Assembly: GCA_002254335.1 (NCBI GenBank)
Contig: NIVA01000122.1
Location: 1 to 7,365, forward strand
From: Bacteroidetes bacterium 4572_114
GTDB lineage: Bacteria; Bacteroidota; Bacteroidia; Bacteroidales; 4484-276
Length of the DNA stretch: 7,365 nucleotides
Direction of reading: 5' to 3'
Within the stretch, counting starts at the first letter, position 1, and each line of letters starts with the position of its first letter. Both the position numbers and the translations under genes were made by a program. Shown here in pieces: positions 6,016-7,365 of this stretch. Below the pieces are notes generated by a model. That model was not told the origin of the DNA, searched no databases, and was given only the letters and a program-made list of their open reading frames with translations.

Positions 6016-7365
6016 CGATGCCACAGGCACCGGCAGTTCGGGAAGCCCTTACAAAACTTTTACTAAAGGTTATACCGTGGCTGCCAGTGGCGATATCCTG
6101 GACCTTACCGGGACATTTGACTGGACAAATACCGATGAAACTGGTGAAAACGAATATGGTGAAGGATATGATCTAACTAAAAACATCACAATTCAGGGGC
6201 AGGGAGCCGACCAGACTATTATTCAGGCAGCTTCAAGCATTGGAGATGAAAATGGAAGGATTTTTACTATATATGAATTTCAGGGTGTTTCTAATGTAAC
6301 CATCAAAAATCTAACCCTAAGATACGGTGTGGCTCCAGATGGTTATTCGTCTCCTGGAGGGGCGATAGATATATATGGTGATGAGAACAACGTCTCTGTT
6401 ACAATCCAAAATTGCTACATTCATGATAACAAAACATATTATACTGATGAGTATAATGTTGACGGGTTTGGTGGGGCAATAGAAGTTTATGATGCAACTT
6501 TGATAATAGAAAACTCTACATTAGCAAACAATATATGCAGAGGTGAAGGTGGTGGCGGTGCAATTCATATGGCAGGTAGTGGAGATGAATATGCTACACT
6601 TGAAATTACAAATTCCACAATATGCAATAATGAAAGCCCTACTGATGGCATAGGTGGTGGTGGTATTTTAATAGATGATGAATGCACTGTTACTATTACA
6701 AACTCCACAATAAGCAATAACAACAGTAATAACACAGATGGGGGCGGTATATATTTTGAGGGTGGTTTAATTTCAATAAAAAATACAATACTTGCCAATA
6801 ATACAGGCAACAGCACTAATAATGATTATTACTACGGTGTAGGCACACTTACCGACAATGGTTACAATATTGTAGAGTATTCCGATGTGGCCGCTCACAA
6901 GTATCCTTTACAATACTAAATATAATGTAGCTGGCACATCATTTACAAGTTGGACAAAAGGTGGAAATACGGTTACAGGCAGCTTAAACGTCTCTTCAAC
7001 ACTTGCCGATAATGAAACCAATAATGGAACTAAGACCCTTGCATTATCAGTGGGCAGTTTTGCCATTAATACTGGCAGCAGCGTAGCAAACGGTTCTGTT
7101 TCAATTCCATCAACAGACCAACGGACATTAAGCCGTGTGGGCACTTATGACATTGGCGCTTATGAATATCAGGGGGTAATATGGGATGGTTCGTCAAGTA
7201 CAGCCTGGAACACCACTGCCAACTGGACCGAAAATGCAATGCCAACAACATCAGTTGGTGCAGGAATACCCACAGGTTTATCTACCTACCCCGTAATAAC
7301 ACAGACTTCGGCAACACCTGCCCCTTGTAAAAACCTAGAAATAGCCAGTGGTGCAACTTTAACAA
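5975..7365 (+). pseudogene. Right-handed beta-helix surface protein (choice-of-anchor Q type), 5' truncated and frame-broken, partial at window end
   Basis: The frame beginning MAQTTIYVNYTSGNDA at 5975 looks like the end of a signal peptide and the mature start of a Bacteroidota beta-helix protein. The hydrophobic signal itself is absent, because upstream DNA belongs to the small proline-rich gene in another frame. It continues with GDILDLTGTFDWT and NITIQGQGADQTIIQAA. Beta-helix rungs follow: VTIKNLTLRYG, VTIQNCYIHDN, LIIENSTLANN, LEITNSTICNN, VTITNSTISNN, ISIKNTILANN. The frame stops at 6917-6919, but homology continues in the next frame, open from 6876: SILYNTKYNVAGTSFTSW, then SFAINTGSSV and DIGAYEYQG (7149-7175), the usual end of this domain. 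An NW-rich module (WDGSSSTAWNTTANW) follows and runs off the edge. The rung region looks more AT-rich than the peptidase gene. Possibly a surface polysaccharide-binding or adhesive protein. Calling it a pseudogene assumes the assembly is correct. Confidence 0.7.
6605..6720 (+). repeat. Direct repeat of a beta-helix rung, 90-bp period
   Basis: Positions 6605-6630 and 6695-6720 match at 24 of 26 bases (ATTACAAA[T/C]TCCACAATA, then [T/A]GCAATAA). They lie exactly 90 bp (30 codons) apart in the same frame and encode ITNSTICNN and ITNSTISNN. Weaker copies encode ENSTLANN (99 bp earlier) and KNTILANN (81 bp later). This is internal duplication of a beta-helix coil, visible at DNA level. Confidence 0.7.

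Overview
The window reads as chromosomal DNA of a member of the Bacteroidota. The grounds are a long secreted cysteine peptidase ending in a type A type IX secretion (T9SS) sorting domain, extracellular modules typical of that phylum, AT-rich leaders, and a TAnnTTTG-type -7 box. I cannot place it more finely; a free-living or uncultured Bacteroidales/Marinilabiliales-like organism would fit.

Left part (1-2247, minus strand). Two genes of nickel-pincer nucleotide (NPN) cofactor synthesis, larC then larE, overlap by an ATGA start/stop junction and should be translationally coupled. LarE is predicted to supply the sulfur atoms of the pincer and LarC to insert the nickel. larA (the racemase/epimerase apoenzyme) and larB are not in the window. 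LarE has a CxxC plus one further cysteine, which points to the iron-sulfur-cluster type rather than the sacrificial-cysteine type. Its last ~24 residues are encoded by short degenerate repeats. Downstream of larE lies a non-coding stretch with a 15-bp inverted repeat, each arm itself palindromic, and more 8-nt tandem repeats.

Middle (2248-2548). A 301-bp divergent intergenic region holds 8-nt repeats near larC. On the other side is a plausible -7 promoter box for the peptidase gene, with a run of eight C just upstream.

Right part (2549-7365, plus strand). A 1089-residue exported papain-family (C1A) peptidase has a lectin-like domain, a fibronectin-III-like domain, a beta-helix-like segment, a conserved Bacteroidota surface-protein region and a T9SS type A C-terminus. 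It overlaps by ATGA with a small gene encoding a signal peptide, a proline run and a GGGAPIGSG motif resembling the N-terminal half of the short PID-CTERM-like proteins. That gene is cut short. Immediately after the motif the DNA becomes, in another frame, the mature part of a right-handed beta-helix surface protein. This second gene changes frame again near 6895 and runs off the window end. I read this as a deletion or recombination joining two secreted-protein genes, followed or accompanied by decay, although assembly error cannot be excluded from sequence alone.
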